Positions 51,180 to 63,672 are shown, counted from the stretch's first letter. The stretch is DNA of 64,000 nucleotides from Sorghum bicolor (GCF_000003195.3 NC_012873.2:9881894-9945893); one strand, 5' to 3'. The notes: generated from the sequence alone by a model not told the origin. Translations and numbers: made by a program.

Positions 51180-51644
51180 AAGAAAGTGTAGTCACAAGCT
51201 TCTTTCTGATCGTAACTGCGTCCTGTCATCCCCTGTGCTCTTGTGCAACCTGTACATGCATATGTTATATATGAGCTGCGTGTTGCGACGAGACGAGTCA
51301 CGATGGAGACGCTGGGTGGCTGGACATCCGGCGCGCCCGCGCCGCATGGGGGTCGTGGGCGTCGTTGTTGTATAGTACATCTGTGCACGATAGGCCTGGG
51401 CCTGGCGACGGCAGCGTGCATGCACCAACAAGTAGCGTGACAGCTAGCTCAGGTCGGCGGCTGTGTGTGATTGTGTGTCCCGTGCAGCCGTGCCACGGCG
51501 TGCCATCTCATGTGACTGTGAGCCATCAGCCATCCTCCTGGCTTCTGGTTGTCGGCGGGTGCTGGTAGAATGATTTGGTGTATAGCTGGTAGCAGGGGAG
51601 GGGCCGTCCTCCACGGGGTCCGCCAGGTCGCCCACGATCACGTT
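51180..51644. other. 3' flank of peroxidase 3, nothing further recognised
   Basis: Mixed-composition DNA with short frames on both strands and no recognisable domain or element end. Confidence 0.4.
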
Positions 51645-52105
51645 GAACGAAAAAATTTCGTGACAGTGTAGCACTTTCGTTTGTTTGTTGTAGTAATTAT
51701 TGTTCAATTATAGAGTAACTAGGTTCAAAAGATTCGTCTCGTAAATTTCGACCAAACAGTGCAATTAGTTTTTATTTTCGTCTATATTTAATACTCCATG
51801 CATGCGTTTAAAGATTCAATTTGACAGAGAATTTTGAAAAAATTTAGGCTTTTGGATGGAAGTAATGCCTTGTTTAGTTCGCAAAAATTTTCAAGATTTC
51901 CCGTCACATCGAATCTTTGGTCGCATGTATGGAGCATTAAATATAGACGAAAATAAAAACTAACTGCATAGTTTACGTGTAATTTGTGAGATGAATCTTT
52001 TGAGCCTAATTACTCCGTGATTGGACAATGTTTGTCAAATAAAAACGAAATGGTATAGTAGCCAAAAACAAAATTTTTTGCGAACTAAACAAGGCCTAAC
52101 AGGCC
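51645..52105. mobile_element. Family A MITE, 5'-truncated, with another family A MITE inserted in its end
   Basis: The outer element runs from about 51645 (gaaaaaatttcgtgacag) to ggatggaagtaa at 51865 and resumes after the inner element as caggcc (52100-52105). Its interior is the same as the 45968 copy. Confidence 0.75.
51866..52096. mobile_element. Tourist-like MITE, family A, nested in a relative
   Basis: 231 bp, tgccttgtttagttcgc ... gcgaactaaacaaggcc, TAA on both sides (51863-51865, 52097-52099). Confidence 0.88.
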
Positions 52106-52696
52106 TAGTATCTAGCATGCGTGCGTAAGATGACGAGGCAGAGCTTGTCGCTGGCGGCTGGTGAAGGCGCCCACTCAGGTACGTCCGGCAAAAATCCACC
52201 CACCTCCCGCTCTGACGATCCATCCACGTAGGCTTTAGCTAGCTAGGGCTAGAGATGTGAACGGAAAATTCCTGGTCGGGAAGTGCTTCCCCGGCGATCC
52301 CCGTCTCCGTGGAGAAAAAACTTTCCCCATTTCCGTTCTCGCCAAATGTCATAGGGTAGAATTTTTTTTCCCCATCCGAGTCCCCGTGCAGAGAATAATT
52401 TTCATGTGGTTTTCTGTATCCGTGTTAGTTTATATTAGTTTATGTGATATCAACTATTCATATATTCACGAATTCATATATGAAACCATTAATATGAAAC
52501 CATTAATATGAATTCCTTATACAAAGATTATTCTCTGCAAAAAACAATTGTTTAAGCTCTGTTTGATCCACTAGCAGGTAATAATAAAATAACAATTGCC
52601 CTTTTTTTATGAAACAAATAACAATTGCTTAGACCCACTCATCAGCGAAGTAGTTGTCAGCTAACTGATAGTTCATAACTAATATTAGGTAACTAT
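52106..52696. other. Intergenic DNA, nothing recognised
   Basis: AT-rich in the second half; 52258-52395 has ttcccc/ggggaa words. A segment before the CACTA element (from about 52556) resembles a family D-like MITE end (ctctgtttgatccacta). Confidence 0.4.
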
Positions 52697-54224
52697 CACT
52701 ACCGGATCAAAAAGAACTTAGCCATCGGAAAAGAGGTTGCCGATGGCAAAGCGACGTGGCCATCGGCAACCTCCCATCGGCAAAATTCTCATCGAAAAAC
52801 ACTTGTTTGCCGATGGCAAAAGCAGAAGCCATCGGCAAAAGGGTTGTCGATGGCCGCGGCCCCCATCGGCAAACCCTCCACGTCATCCGGCCCGCCGTCA
52901 GGCTGACGGTGGGTTTGCCGATGGCTGACGCCACGTGGCCTTCGGCAAATAGTCTTGTTTTCCGATGGCCAGGGCCGTCGGCATTTTTTTTATTTTGTTT
53001 TTTAAAAATCATTTCACGAATTTTTTTGCCGATGGCCACGGCCATTGGTATACCTCGGGCGCGCTGGGCCAATTTCCCTAGGTTTGCCGATGGTTAACCA
53101 TCGGCAAACCTGGGGAAATTTTTTTTCTTTTTTTCCCTGTTTTCTTCCATTTCTAGCACATTTAAACACAAGCATGATATCATAAGCAATATATACAACA
53201 TTCATCACATATATTCGCAATAATACGCCATTTCAAACATAATATAGCATCAAATCTATATCCATGCATAGAAGTCCATATCATAAGTGCATCCATACAT
53301 GTCCAAATGCATCCATACAAGTTCAACGTGATCACATGTGGAGATGTCTGGGTTTTGACTATCCGACGTCACAACTTGCTCGAAACTTTTTGAAATTTTT
53401 ACCACACACTACACATGCCATGCCAACACAACTCGTCAAGTTCCGTCAATTTTGGACTCTGTTTGAATTTTATAGAATTTTAAAACACTTTCCCGGCACG
53501 TCACTACCTATGTTACGAGGCCAACAGGGTCGTAATTTCATGCGAGCTCCTGGATATGGCCTCAAGATACTCTGAGAATCATGAATATCATTTTTCGAAT
53601 CAAAAGTCTGCATTATTTCATGTACCTGCAGTTCAAATCTTGAGGTGCGGGAAAAATTAAAAGAAACAGAAATAATTCACGAAATATAGCTAAAAAGTTC
53701 AAAATTGTGCCAAACTTTGGAGGTGGCTTGTATTTGGGGTAGGAAGACACCAGAAAAAATTGGGAAGGAAAAAACAAAAAAAAATTGATTGTTTGCCGAT
53801 GGCCTTGGAAAGCCATCGGCAAATAAGCTATGCCGACGGCCGGCCATCGGCAAACAAGGTGGGCCTGGGCGCTCCCCAGGCTGGCACGTGGCCATGGTCT
53901 GCCGTTAGCCGCGGCCATCAGCAAACGTGACGGCGTCTGCTGTCGTCCGCTCCTGGCAAGTTTTGCCGATGGGGGAGGTCTGCCGATGGCCCGGCCATCG
54001 GCAAAAAAATTCTTGGCCGATGGCTTTTAGTCGCCGATGGCCGTGCCACCGGCAAACTGGACGGTTGCCGATGGGCTTTTTTCACCGATGGCCCGCCCAT
54101 CGGCAACAATAGTTTTTCCGATAGCTCCACTTTGCCATCGGCAAACCTTGGTTTTGCCGATGGCAGATTCCTCGGCCATCGGCAACCTTGCGGGCCATGG
54201 GAAAAAACTCTGTCTCCGATAGTG
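52697..54224. mobile_element. Non-autonomous CACTA element, complete
   Basis: 1528 bp starting CACTACCGGATC and ending GTCTCCGATAGTG, with an exact 3-bp duplication TAT (52694-52696, 54225-54227). More than twenty copies of gccgatggc / gccatcggc in both orientations fill 52720-53110 and 53790-54200, the expected subterminal arrays. A perfect 20-bp palindrome lies at 53090-53109. The middle (53110-53780) is unique and holds no transposase frame. Confidence 0.95.
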
Positions 54225-54620
54225 TATTCTGAGTATTTGTTATTGGTGTAAAGCGCGTGGAAAGAGGTAGGTGGGAGGGTGAAAGTACCATTTTCAATGT
54301 ATTAGCTGCTATAGCTAGATTGTGAAATTAGTAAGATAGATGTCAGCTATGTGTTAACAATTAGTTGGCACATTAGTCGGATCTATCTGAATCCATCTAT
54401 CATATAGTTATTTATTCATTCTTCCAGCTGTTTTTTTAAAGCTAACACCTAATTATATTGATCCAAATATGGAGCCGACAAATAAACCAGCTAATGTCTT
54501 ACTATCAGTGCTACATTGGAGAACTTTTATCTTTTGATACTAAATAAAAAGTTACAACATTTGTGATGCTAAATAAAGAATTTTCTAATTAATTTCTCCT
54601 CTAGAAAATGTACAATCACA

Positions 54621-54869
54621 CTTCCATCCGTCTCAATAAAATCGTTGTTGTTGACTTTCAAATATTTTATTTGACCATCGACTTTTAAAATATTTTATAT
54701 AAATACCGTCTATTTTAAAATATTTTACATAAATATCGTCTATTTTAATATAATTTATTTAATCATTAAAAATACTTTAATAATAATTTATTTATATTAA
54801 AATTTATATAAAAATTTTAAATAAAATGAGCGGTCAAATATAATATATCAAAATAAGAGACGGATGGAG
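54621..54869. mobile_element. Stowaway-like MITE
   Basis: 249 bp, left end cttccatccgtctc, right end gagacggatggag followed by TA. Interior repeats aaaatattttatataaata. The left TA is not preserved (ca). Confidence 0.7.
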
Positions 54870-55106
54870 TATGTCTCTTAGCAATTATGTAACAGCATAT
54901 ATTTTTCAATCCATTTAGAGGTACAAAATTATCCCCTCACGTTGTCAGCAATAAACAAAAGCTCAGTTGGTATCGTGAATTATTTTAATTCATCTATATC
55001 TATATCTATATCTATATCTAATACTAAAGAGGCAAAATTTCAGCCAAATTTTTGGTCTGGAAATTTTTTCGTCTGCTCTCCCGTGCGCGCGATGTTTATA
55101 CAAGTG

Positions 55107-55293
55107 CTATTCTACACCAAACTGTTGTACTGAGCAAAAATCAGTATCGCTCAGTATGTATATATATACACACACACCTAGTATGCTATTCTACACCCTA
55201 GGTGTAGAATACTATTCTACACCAAACTGTTGTACTGAGCAAAATTCAGTATCGCTCAGTATCTTGGCCATATATATATATATAGGGTTTAGG

Positions 55294-55371
<78 letters not shown>

Positions 55372-55590
55372 CCCCCTAGGTGTAGAATAATATCCTACAC
55401 CGCAAATCAAAACTGAGTAGAAAAAATACTGAGCAGCTGAACAACGTTCCGTATCATCCAACACTACACCTAGGACCATGAAAATACTGAACAATACTGA
55501 AACGCGAATACTAAATAATACTGAATTCTGTTCAGTATAACAGATTGGTGTAGAATAATAATCTACACCTAGGGTGTAGAATAGCCTTGT
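55107..55590. repeat. Nested ggtgtagaata inverted-repeat sequences with TA microsatellite
   Basis: A block starting ctattctacaccaaactg, then cagtatcgctcagtat, is duplicated (about 55107-55159 and 55211-55263). ctaggtgtagaat(a/g) and its inverse appear at 55197, 55376 and 55565. A long (TA)n runs 55297-55360, followed by (CA)n. Confidence 0.75.
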
Positions 55591-55598
55591 ATATATAT

Positions 55599-55865
55599 AG
55601 GGAGAGTATATTCAGTAGCTAGCTACAAAATAAGTTATTTTGTAGCCACCTCTATTTACGGTAATTTTATATACTCATTTGCGATAATATGTATGCATAT
55701 TTACGATAGTTTGGTTACTATAACGTATGGGGATATTTACCGTAATATTATAGTAATCCATTTATTAAAGAGTTACTATAATCTTGTAAATTAATATAGT
55801 AATTATCGTAACTCAAAGTGGCTACAAAATAAGTTATTTTGTAGCCAGCTACAGAGTAATAGTTC
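55599..55865. mobile_element. Inverted-repeat element flanked by TA tracts, ends form hairpins
   Basis: Each terminal region contains the palindrome ggctacaaaataa(c/g)ttattttgtagcc, nearly identical at 55622-55647 and 55820-55846. TA tracts lie directly outside (tatatatag at 55591 and ctatatatata at 55865). Candidate micron-like insertion within the Helitron. Confidence 0.6.
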
Positions 55866-56646
55866 TATATATATATATATACACACACACGGTAGCGTTT
55901 CGATATTTTTCAATATTTCAGGGTCCTAGGTGTAGTCAATCAGCAACTGCATCAATAGTGGGAGAAACAGGAGGAGCAGTAGTAGGTGGATCTGGACGGA
56001 TGGTGCTATCTTGTCGCTTACCTTTGCTATGCTAGCGACGAACGTGGCTGCCTGTGCCGCTATGCGGCTGTGCACACCAGAAACTGTGCATGATGCCATG
56101 ATAGCGAGAGGGGGGATAGAATAGAATAAGGTGTAAGAAATCTCAACTCTAAAGATAAAAATATATATTAGGATTTTTTTGGGTTTGACCATTCGTTGGT
56201 ATGGGTCAAATGAAACAATCATTGTGTGCTAAAAAAAGTATGACTATTATTTTTAAACGACATATATATTTTTCTGTTTGAGCTAAACTATTCAAATTTA
56301 CTTCTCTTTACTTCCATAATTCGGCAAAATATTTATTTCAATTAAATGTGGCAATTTATTTAACTATAAGCTTTAGCCGTTAATTTTAAAAAACGTCTAC
56401 AAGAATTTATTTATTTGCTTCAAGCCAACATCAATAGCTATATTGGCTGAGGCATGTCATGGCCGCAAGATCACTATATATAGAATTAAACACACAATTA
56501 ACATATGTGATACGTCCATCTGCATTATGCAATAAAATTAATAACTAATTAAAATATATGATGTGATTATTAAATCTCTAAGCTATAAATTGTTTATTGG
56601 TCGTAAGGCGTACATCCCGTTGCATCGCACGGGTATATTTTCCTAG

Positions 56647-57001
56647 TCATTTTATAAGATTATAAAAGTTCCGCTGGGCCAACTAAAAAAGTGGGTGTAA
56701 CATTAAAAGAAAAAAAAAGTATTCCTCTGAGATTTAGAAGGAAATCAATTTTTTTTGACAACAAAGGAAATCAAATGTTGGAGAGTATTCCAAACTCCAA
56801 GCCCACAAGGAGGAACGAGAAGCCTGACAAACTCCACCATGGTCGATTCATATCTGAGCACCACACTGCAATTCCTCATAGCAACTCAGTAATCATGCCA
56901 GAGAGACCTATCAGTGTGCTCAGTTCATGCCGGATATCACCAGAAACATAACAAAGGCGAGACGTAGATGCAATTAACAACGCGCGAACAAAAACATGTA
57001 A
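56647..57001. other. Intergenic DNA, nothing recognised
   Basis: A short plus frame at 56691-56951 has no recognisable domain. The last three bases are the TAA duplication of the next MITE. Confidence 0.4.
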
Positions 57002-57243
57002 GGCCTTGTTTAGTTCCAAAAAAGTTTTGCAAAATTTTTTAGATTCTTCATCACATCGAATCTTTAGACACATGCATGAAGTATTAAATATAGATAAAAA
57101 TAAAAACTAATTGCACAGTTTGGTCGAATTGACGAGACGAATCTTTTGAACCTAGTTAGTCTATGATTGGATAATATTTGTCAAATACAAACGAAAAAGC
57201 TACAGTATCAATTTTGCAAAATATTTTGGAACTAAACAAGGCC
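57002..57243. mobile_element. Tourist-like MITE, family A
   Basis: 242 bp, GGCCTTGTTTAGTTCC ... GGAACTAAACAAGGCC, TAA on both sides (56999-57001, 57244-57246). Confidence 0.93.
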
Positions 57244-57694
57244 TAAGGTAAAGAGAAACAGAGAAGAAAAAAAAGTGAAGAGATCGATGACGGATCCACC
57301 ATCAAGAAAGACAAATAAGAACAGCAGGTTCAGAGATCAGGTGCAGGGAGCGATGGACTCCAGGCAGGCAGGGAGCCGCCGCCGCCACATATTTTTGCTG
57401 GAAGATGAAGAAGCGGGAAGGCCATAGAAAACACTGGCGGCGGTGGAGGACGACCGGACGAAGCGGCGGCCTCCTTTTAAAGAGCGAGCGATGGGTCACA
57501 GTTGAGTTGGGCCTTAGGTGGGCCTAGCGTTTCGGCTGTAACTCAGCCTGCTCATTTCAGTTGAATCATTGGGTCGTCATGCATCAGCCCAAAGAATGGA
57601 GTCCTTTTTCGTGCAGCAGCTGGGTTGGGCCGAGGGGACATCAAGTCCGGCCCCGTGTGTGCATGCATTAGACGTGTTTTTTTTTAAAAAAGAA

Positions 57695-58580
57695 AAAGTC
57701 CACAATACTCCCTCAATTTTTGTGAAAGTCTCATTTTTTTCATGACTCTAAAACCACATAAATCAACTCCCTAAACTTGTAAGTTTTACCTCCCTAACCA
57801 ATTATAAGCGGTTTTCAAAGGCGGTTTTATCTTTTTCTTATTTATTTACTTTAGTTGAATCATTAAAAAATTACAGTACATTATAAAAAATATAAAATAG
57901 AATCTAGTTTTGTTGGATTCAACATGAGTAGATCTACATAGTAAATTTATAATATAGCATGCTTTAGTATAGTTTTTTTTCCTATAGCTTTAGATCTATG
58001 CTTTTCTATAATTAATTCATAACTACAATTTCTATGGTCCAATTTTGTTAAAGTTTTTATGGTAGACTAATTATTGTATGCTTGAATTATAGTAAAAGTT
58101 TCGTGCCCATTGAATCATGTATAACTTAGTTATAGATTTATGATCCAATGAGTATGAGTTTTTTACTATAGTTTAAGCATATAATAATTAGTCCACCTTA
58201 AAAAATTCACTACAACTGAACCATAAGAACTGCAACTATTAATTAATTATAGAAAAGCATAGATCTAAAACCATAACAAAAAATTGTACCAAAGCATACC
58301 ATATTATATATTCATTTTGTAGATCTACCCATATAGAGTTTAATAAAATTTCATTTTCCATTTTATGATTTTTTTGGATTTACTATGATTTTTTAAAATA
58401 TTTAGCCAAAATAAATAAACAAGAACAAAAGCGTCTTTGAAAACCGCTTATAATTGATCAGGGATATAAAACGAATGGTTTTAAAAGTTCAGGGAAATGA
58501 TTTACCTGCTTTTAGAGTTTAGGTAGGAAAAGCAAACTTTCATAAAAGTTGAGGAGATAATGTAAACTTTTTCCTTTAAA
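57695..58580. mobile_element. Long-terminal-inverted-repeat element, possibly Mutator-like
   Basis: Arms of over 130 bp: left aaaaagtccacaata, cctcaatttttgtgaaagt and ccaattataagcggttttca; right tgaaaaccgcttataattga, actttcataaaagttgagg and gtaaactttttcc. The interior has a second inverted pair around 58010-58270. TSD not resolved. Confidence 0.75.
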
Positions 58581-58599
58581 AAATACATCTTAGTTCTTT

Positions 58600-59830
58600 T
58601 AGGATCTCTGGAAGAGGATAAGTGGCCTAGAGGGGGGGGGGTGAATAGGCCTGTCAAACAAAACTTCGAACCTCTGTCAGCACAAGGCGCGGCACTGCCG
58701 TGCTTACCCGCAGCACTGCCGCGCTATACAGCTATAGCAAGAAATATAATGCAATAATCTAAGCGACCATATGTTGTGCAACCAACTCCTCAAACTTCCA
58801 ACACCTGCAGAGAGTACAGATTGAGAGCTAAACAAAGCTCGATAGGTAGGAGCAAGTAGATCGGCACCAAAACCTAAAAGCACCTCAACAACAAGTCAAT
58901 CACAAGATGAAGCACACGTGACACAAGTATTTGACCCGTGGTTCAGCTCGCCACAAAGGCTGGCCTACGTCCACGTTGTTGAGGAAGCCCACCGGCTTGA
59001 AGCTTTACCACAAAGGTTGGCTTGCTCCTCGTTCTCAAGTCAAGAGAGTTAACTCTTGAGATGAGGGGTGATTTCTTAGTATTGGGATGAGGTTACAAAC
59101 CTCCCTAGGCAGCCACACAAGTTGGCAGCTCTAGGGCGACGCCTAGCCGGCTAGGAGCGAAGCTCCAAGAGTAACAAACCCTAGGCTGCCAGCCAAACGT
59201 GCACCAAATGCTCTTTTGACGGTGGGAATCAGTAGATCCTCTCCAATTGAAGTTTGCTGCCCTTTTCCTCAAGAATCCGTGGTGGAATCAAGGGGATTGA
59301 GTTTGGAGTTTGGGGGAGCAATGGAGAGAGAGAAAGGAGAGCTTTCTGGTGCTTCACAACGGTTATGTCGTGAGGTAGACGAAGTGGATAGTGAGCTGGC
59401 CGACAGGAGGGTATAAATACCCCCTGGGTCCAACGGTCACTTTAGGGCGCGGCACTGCCGCGCCTACCAGAATCAGCGAGGTATAGGAAAAAGGTTGTAG
59501 CTGTTCTGGTGGCTTGGATGATTTGTGGTTTTAAAGGTATGAGCATTTGGCACACTTTTGACTAACAACCTTGGATCCCTCTTGATAGTGCGGCTTTTCC
59601 TAAACTCAAATTCAAACCGAAAATATAAATAAAGGTCCTTGAAGTTCAGCAAAAGCCTCCTTTTATAAATGGGGACCCTCCAACCTGTTCATCATCCTTA
59701 TTCAAATGATTCCCTGCTTATCATCTCAACAATTCTCATTAGTTCCCTAATTCGGTGGTCATCAACGCCAAAACCCACAATAGGCTTGATTGTCCTTACA
59801 GTTCTTAGGTGTAATCAAGAAAAAAAACCC
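58600..59830. repeat. High-copy grass repeat, probably LTR-retroelement derived
   Basis: Begins with gtggcctagagggggg, then tgaataggcc, a motif I associate with dispersed retroelement-like repeats in grass genomes. gcggcactgccg recurs at 58690 and 59458. No reverse transcriptase, LTR ends or TSD found; class undecided. Confidence 0.4.
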
Positions 59831-60223
59831 TATATAACTAGAAGTGTGTAAAAAAATTTTAATGTACGCATCCATAGTACATCTATTGGTGGACAATGCT
59901 ACAAAATTTTAGGTTCAAATACGTTTTTTTTTAAAAAATTGTAGAAAAATAACAAATTTCAAATACATATGCATTAGAAGACAAATTCCTAGGAAATTTA
60001 TCTTCTAGTGCATATGCATCTAGAATTTATTATTTTCATATGAATCTTTTAGACAGAATCTGAATCAAATTTTGTGACAATGTAAGTCTATAGATGCATT
60101 ATGAATGTGCATAGTGTGAATCTCGAATCTTAACAAAATTGCATCAAATATGTGGTCGGCATTATAAATGTAAGTCTATAGATGCACCATGGATGGCAAA
60201 ATTGTCGTAAAACTTGTGCTTCA
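59831..60223. other. AT-rich intergenic DNA
   Basis: gtaagtctatagatgca is repeated at about 60083 and 60169. No gene. Confidence 0.4.
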
Positions 60224-60404
60224 GGGGGTGTTTGGTTTGGGTTGTTAAAGTTTAATGGGTAGCATTTTCGTTTTATTTGACAATTAGTGTTCAATCATAG
60301 ACTAATTAGGCTCAAAAGATTTGTCTCACAATTTACTCTCTAACCGTGTTTAATATTCGATATGACGGACGATAAACTTTAACAATTGAAACCAAACAAG
60401 ACCT
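60224..60404. mobile_element. MITE, family A variant
   Basis: Ends gggggtgtttggtttg and gaaaccaaacaagacc with the internal family block gactaattaggctcaaaag. TSD unclear. Confidence 0.65.
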
Positions 60405-60980
60405 CAGTGCTTCTTAGCACCTTCCTCTAATACATCGACGCGCAAAGGCAAGACCTCGCGAGTTCGCGCGAAACAAGAGCACAACAGCTGTATGCATGCC
60501 CATTCCGAGAGATTCCAATGTTATGTTCTTTTTGCTGAACTGATGATTGGTTAAGTCTTTTGGAACGTTAGGGAAGGCCCACCAGTTGCCACAAGACAAG
60601 AGCTGGGCCATGTTCAGATAGACGAGGAAGAAGCATGTTTGTGAGAGCGCTCGTACTTTGCTTTTCATAAACTTCGGCTTTGCTTTTCATAAACTTTGGC
60701 TCGTGCCAAATCTTCTCAAGGAGACGAGCACATCAGCACATGACCAAAAAAAAATGACAGGTGCATGAGCATGACGTTTGTTGTCAGATGATCTAAGCAG
60801 AAGCAAAGCAGTTCAATGCTCAATCCACCTGCTAGTCTGTCACCACCGAAGCTCCAATTAAGCCTTCGTTCCTTTGGCCTGGATTGAAGCCTAGAACTAT
60901 TCCAGCTAATCAATTTTAATATCATTTCAGCTGAAATAGTTGCCGGGCAACCGTTCCGGAGTAAACGAATGAGCCCTAAG

Positions 60981-61183
60981 GTTATTTAGTTGAAGATGTT
61001 AAAATTTAACAAATACGATAGTATTTTCGTTTTATTTGATAATTGGACTGATTAGGCTCAAAAGATTCGTCTCGCGAATTTTGTAAATGATCTCTATTTA
61101 GTAAATAATCTGTATTTAATACTCTATGCATGTGTCTAAACATTTGATATGACAGGAGTTATCACGAAGAAGCAAACAACGCC
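60981..61183. mobile_element. MITE, family A variant, degenerate
   Basis: Starts ggttatttagttgaagatg, ends gcaaacaacgcc, with the internal block ttaggctcaaaagattcgtc. Flanks TAA / TTA do not match exactly. Confidence 0.6.
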
Positions 61184-62709
61184 TTAGTCTCCACATGAAG
61201 TGGCAGTTTTGTCCAACACTGCAATCTGCATCCACGGCATGCTCTCTATGCTGTTCACTCTCTTTTCGACGGAGCTCGGAGTCCTGCGCCTGCTAGGAAA
61301 TGTGACGGCTGAAAAAGGCCACTAAAATACAGACAACCAAGCCAAAAAAAAAAGAAAGAAAAGAAAGAAAAAGAAAGAAAACTCACTCAAGGCCCATTTG
61401 GTTAGCCATTTTTGGCCTGAAATGGCCCGAAATATTTCTAGCCCAATATAAAATATCAAATGACTCTAGACCCGAAACAATTTCAGACCATTTCAGCCCT
61501 AGCGACAGCTTATCCATCTGGTTCTGGATGCTCTTTGATCAATGCAACAATGTAGCCTTATTCGTTTAATCTTATTAGCCGAATCTACCAGCTATTAAGT
61601 AATGTTTTTCTCTCATAACAAATCAGCCAACAGTACTTTCTACTATGTCTTATCAGTCAAACGAATCAGTTTTTTCAGCAACTCAGTGCTGTCTGCAACT
61701 TCTCGTGGACAGTGTAACAAAATCTTTCACCGGAGAATGTAACAATTTTCCCAAACTATGCAGATGGAGTCTAATAAGAAATCACATACGTAAGAGATGC
61801 CTGCACCACCAGAAATCGCCAACGCCATCAATTAGAAAATCTGAGGACATCAACTTGTCAGGTGCCTTTCTGAAACTTGGGAAATATCTTGTATCTTTTT
61901 TTTTTCTAAGTCATACTTGGTGCGGTTCAACTTGGGCAGTGGGCGTCTTCAAACTATTTTTAGCTTAACGGAACACCATAAATCAACATATTCAGAAATC
62001 CACTTTTTTTTTTGCTAGTATTTCAGTAAGAGATTACCGCTCAAACCACTGGAGCCAAATGCAACTAGTACATCGCGTATGGTACCTGAAACTTGGTTCA
62101 TGACCTAGCAGTATCCGCTCACTAGTCAGGGGCAGAAGTTACTACCACTACCAGCAGTAAAGCTCAAGTCACTAGCATGAAGTCTTTGCATTCTATGCAC
62201 ACATCACCAGTGCATAATCAGGAATTCAAAGCGCAATAAAGGATATGAATGCACGCTTTGATATAGATTAAGAAACCCTAAATGCACCTAAATTAAGCAC
62301 TAATAATCAAAACGTCCCCACATGTGGATACAACCACAGTTACAAGCGAAGCTATTTATATCTTACTACAGTATATACCACCAAGCCACAACTGCTCGTG
62401 TATGGCCGTTGACGTCAAAATATCCAGCAGAGGGTAGGGCAGTAACAGGGAGTCATCTTCACATCACATCTGAACCTGACATCGAAAAATGGGAGATCTT
62501 TTAGCTAGTCCACAATGTTATCCAACAAAAAGAAGCATATTCTGATACAATACAAGTCACAACTCACATCAAACATAACACAATATTAATGTTGGTAATT
62601 TCATCCTTGTTTGTATTCTACATATTCCATTAAACTAGAGCACAGAGAGAATAGCAAAGTTGAGCCTACAAAATCCTGGTCCTGGATTCTAGAACCACAT
62701 GCTTACCAT
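61184..62709. other. Intergenic DNA, nothing firm
   Basis: A GAAA-rich tract lies at 61345-61380. 61562-61670 has inverted ends (cttattcgttt / aaacgaatcag) and may be a small MITE. The plus frame 61645-61968 is unrecognised. Confidence 0.4.
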
Positions 62710-62988
62710 TGTGGGTGCGCATCTGTGGGTTTAGATGGATTGGGAGAAAAAATTTACCCATCCATGAAACCAAAAAATTAGGTGGGCTTGGCTCGGGTGG
62801 ATCTAGTGTCTATCAGGCTCCAGGCCTAATGCCTCCATTCTGCTCGTCCTCGCTGGCTTTGGTGGCAGCATAATGATCTCAAATCCTGTCACGCATACCC
62901 ACCCGACCCATGCATATATTTACTTTCCAGTTTGGATTGGATCACAATGGGTGGATTGGATAGGTTGCAAAGACCATGCACACCCTTA
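62710..62988. mobile_element. hAT-like MITE, probable
   Basis: 279 bp, ends tgtgggtgcgcatc and catgcacaccctta (inverted, imperfect), with 8-bp flanks cttaccat / cttaccgg (6 of 8). The interior has gggtggat words in both orientations. Confidence 0.55.
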
Positions 62989-62996
62989 CTTACCGG

Positions 62997-63547
62997 TAGC
63001 TGGTTTCCAATTATGGCAAAAGAACTAAACACATAGATTATTAAAAGTACATAATTACTAAGCTGTGTAAGCATTAAACTCAAACTGATATGCTTTCAGT
63101 TAACTACAAATTAAGAACTGAACCCTCTTACATGACCCTCCCAAGTTTTTATGGTCCCATCTGGTATTCAAAACTGGCCATATTTGAAAGATTGTTGTTA
63201 AAAGAACAAGCTATCTGAGTCCTATAAATTAGGCCTGCTTATCCAATGGCGACTCCTTCATTCCAAAACATTAAAATAACTTTGTACTTTGCCTTCAACA
63301 TTAAAGTTTTAGCATTAGCATACATTAAAAGAAATAATAATAAATACAAATCATTAACTTGTCCAATTAAGTTGAAGTCAGCTAGTATAGCTGTACTATT
63401 TTTACATAACAAAGGTGTGCACTCCAAGAGCCTCTCTAGACTTTAATCTCTATCTCTATTTGGATAGCCATTCCATGAATACTCTTCATATATCTCTCAT
63501 GCCTCCAATGGACTCTCAAGTTTCATTCTCTATATACTCTTATAGTT
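62997..63547. other. AT-rich intergenic DNA, nothing recognised
   Basis: Short frames only (for example 63239-63446 on both strands); no domain, element end or RNA gene seen. Confidence 0.4.
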
Positions 63548-63587
63548 TATTATAGTTTCCTTGTGTGATAAAAATTCAAGAGAGAAC

Positions 63588-63670
63588 CGCTTTGCCGAGA
63601 TGTAAGGGGCCATTTTGGGATTCCATTTCTTAATACCATGACCAAAATGAACTCCCGCTTCTATCATCTC
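63588..63670 (-). pseudogene. rps2: Plastid rps2 fragment in nuclear DNA
   Basis: On the minus strand 63670 downwards reads [20 protein letters not shown] then APYISAKR, 28 codons without a stop, matching the N-terminal region of chloroplast ribosomal protein S2. Homology ends exactly at the insertion border (about 63587). It cannot be functional here: no start, no promoter, and only about a tenth of the gene. Confidence 0.88.
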
Positions 63671-63672
63671 TA

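Larger units (their letters stand above)
55017..56646 (+). mobile_element. Non-autonomous Helitron carrying nested elements
   Basis: 5' end TCTAATACTAAAGAGG preceded by A; 3' end CTAG (56643-56646) followed by T, as for insertion between A and T. Eleven bases before CTAG lies a hairpin with CCCGT/ACGGG stem (56616-56633). A short (tctata)n tract precedes the 5' end. No Rep/helicase frame. Inside are repeats of ctattctacacc / ggtgtagaata (55107-55590), a TA/CA microsatellite and the element at 55599-55865. The frame at 55926-56222 (minus) is unrecognised. Confidence 0.75.
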
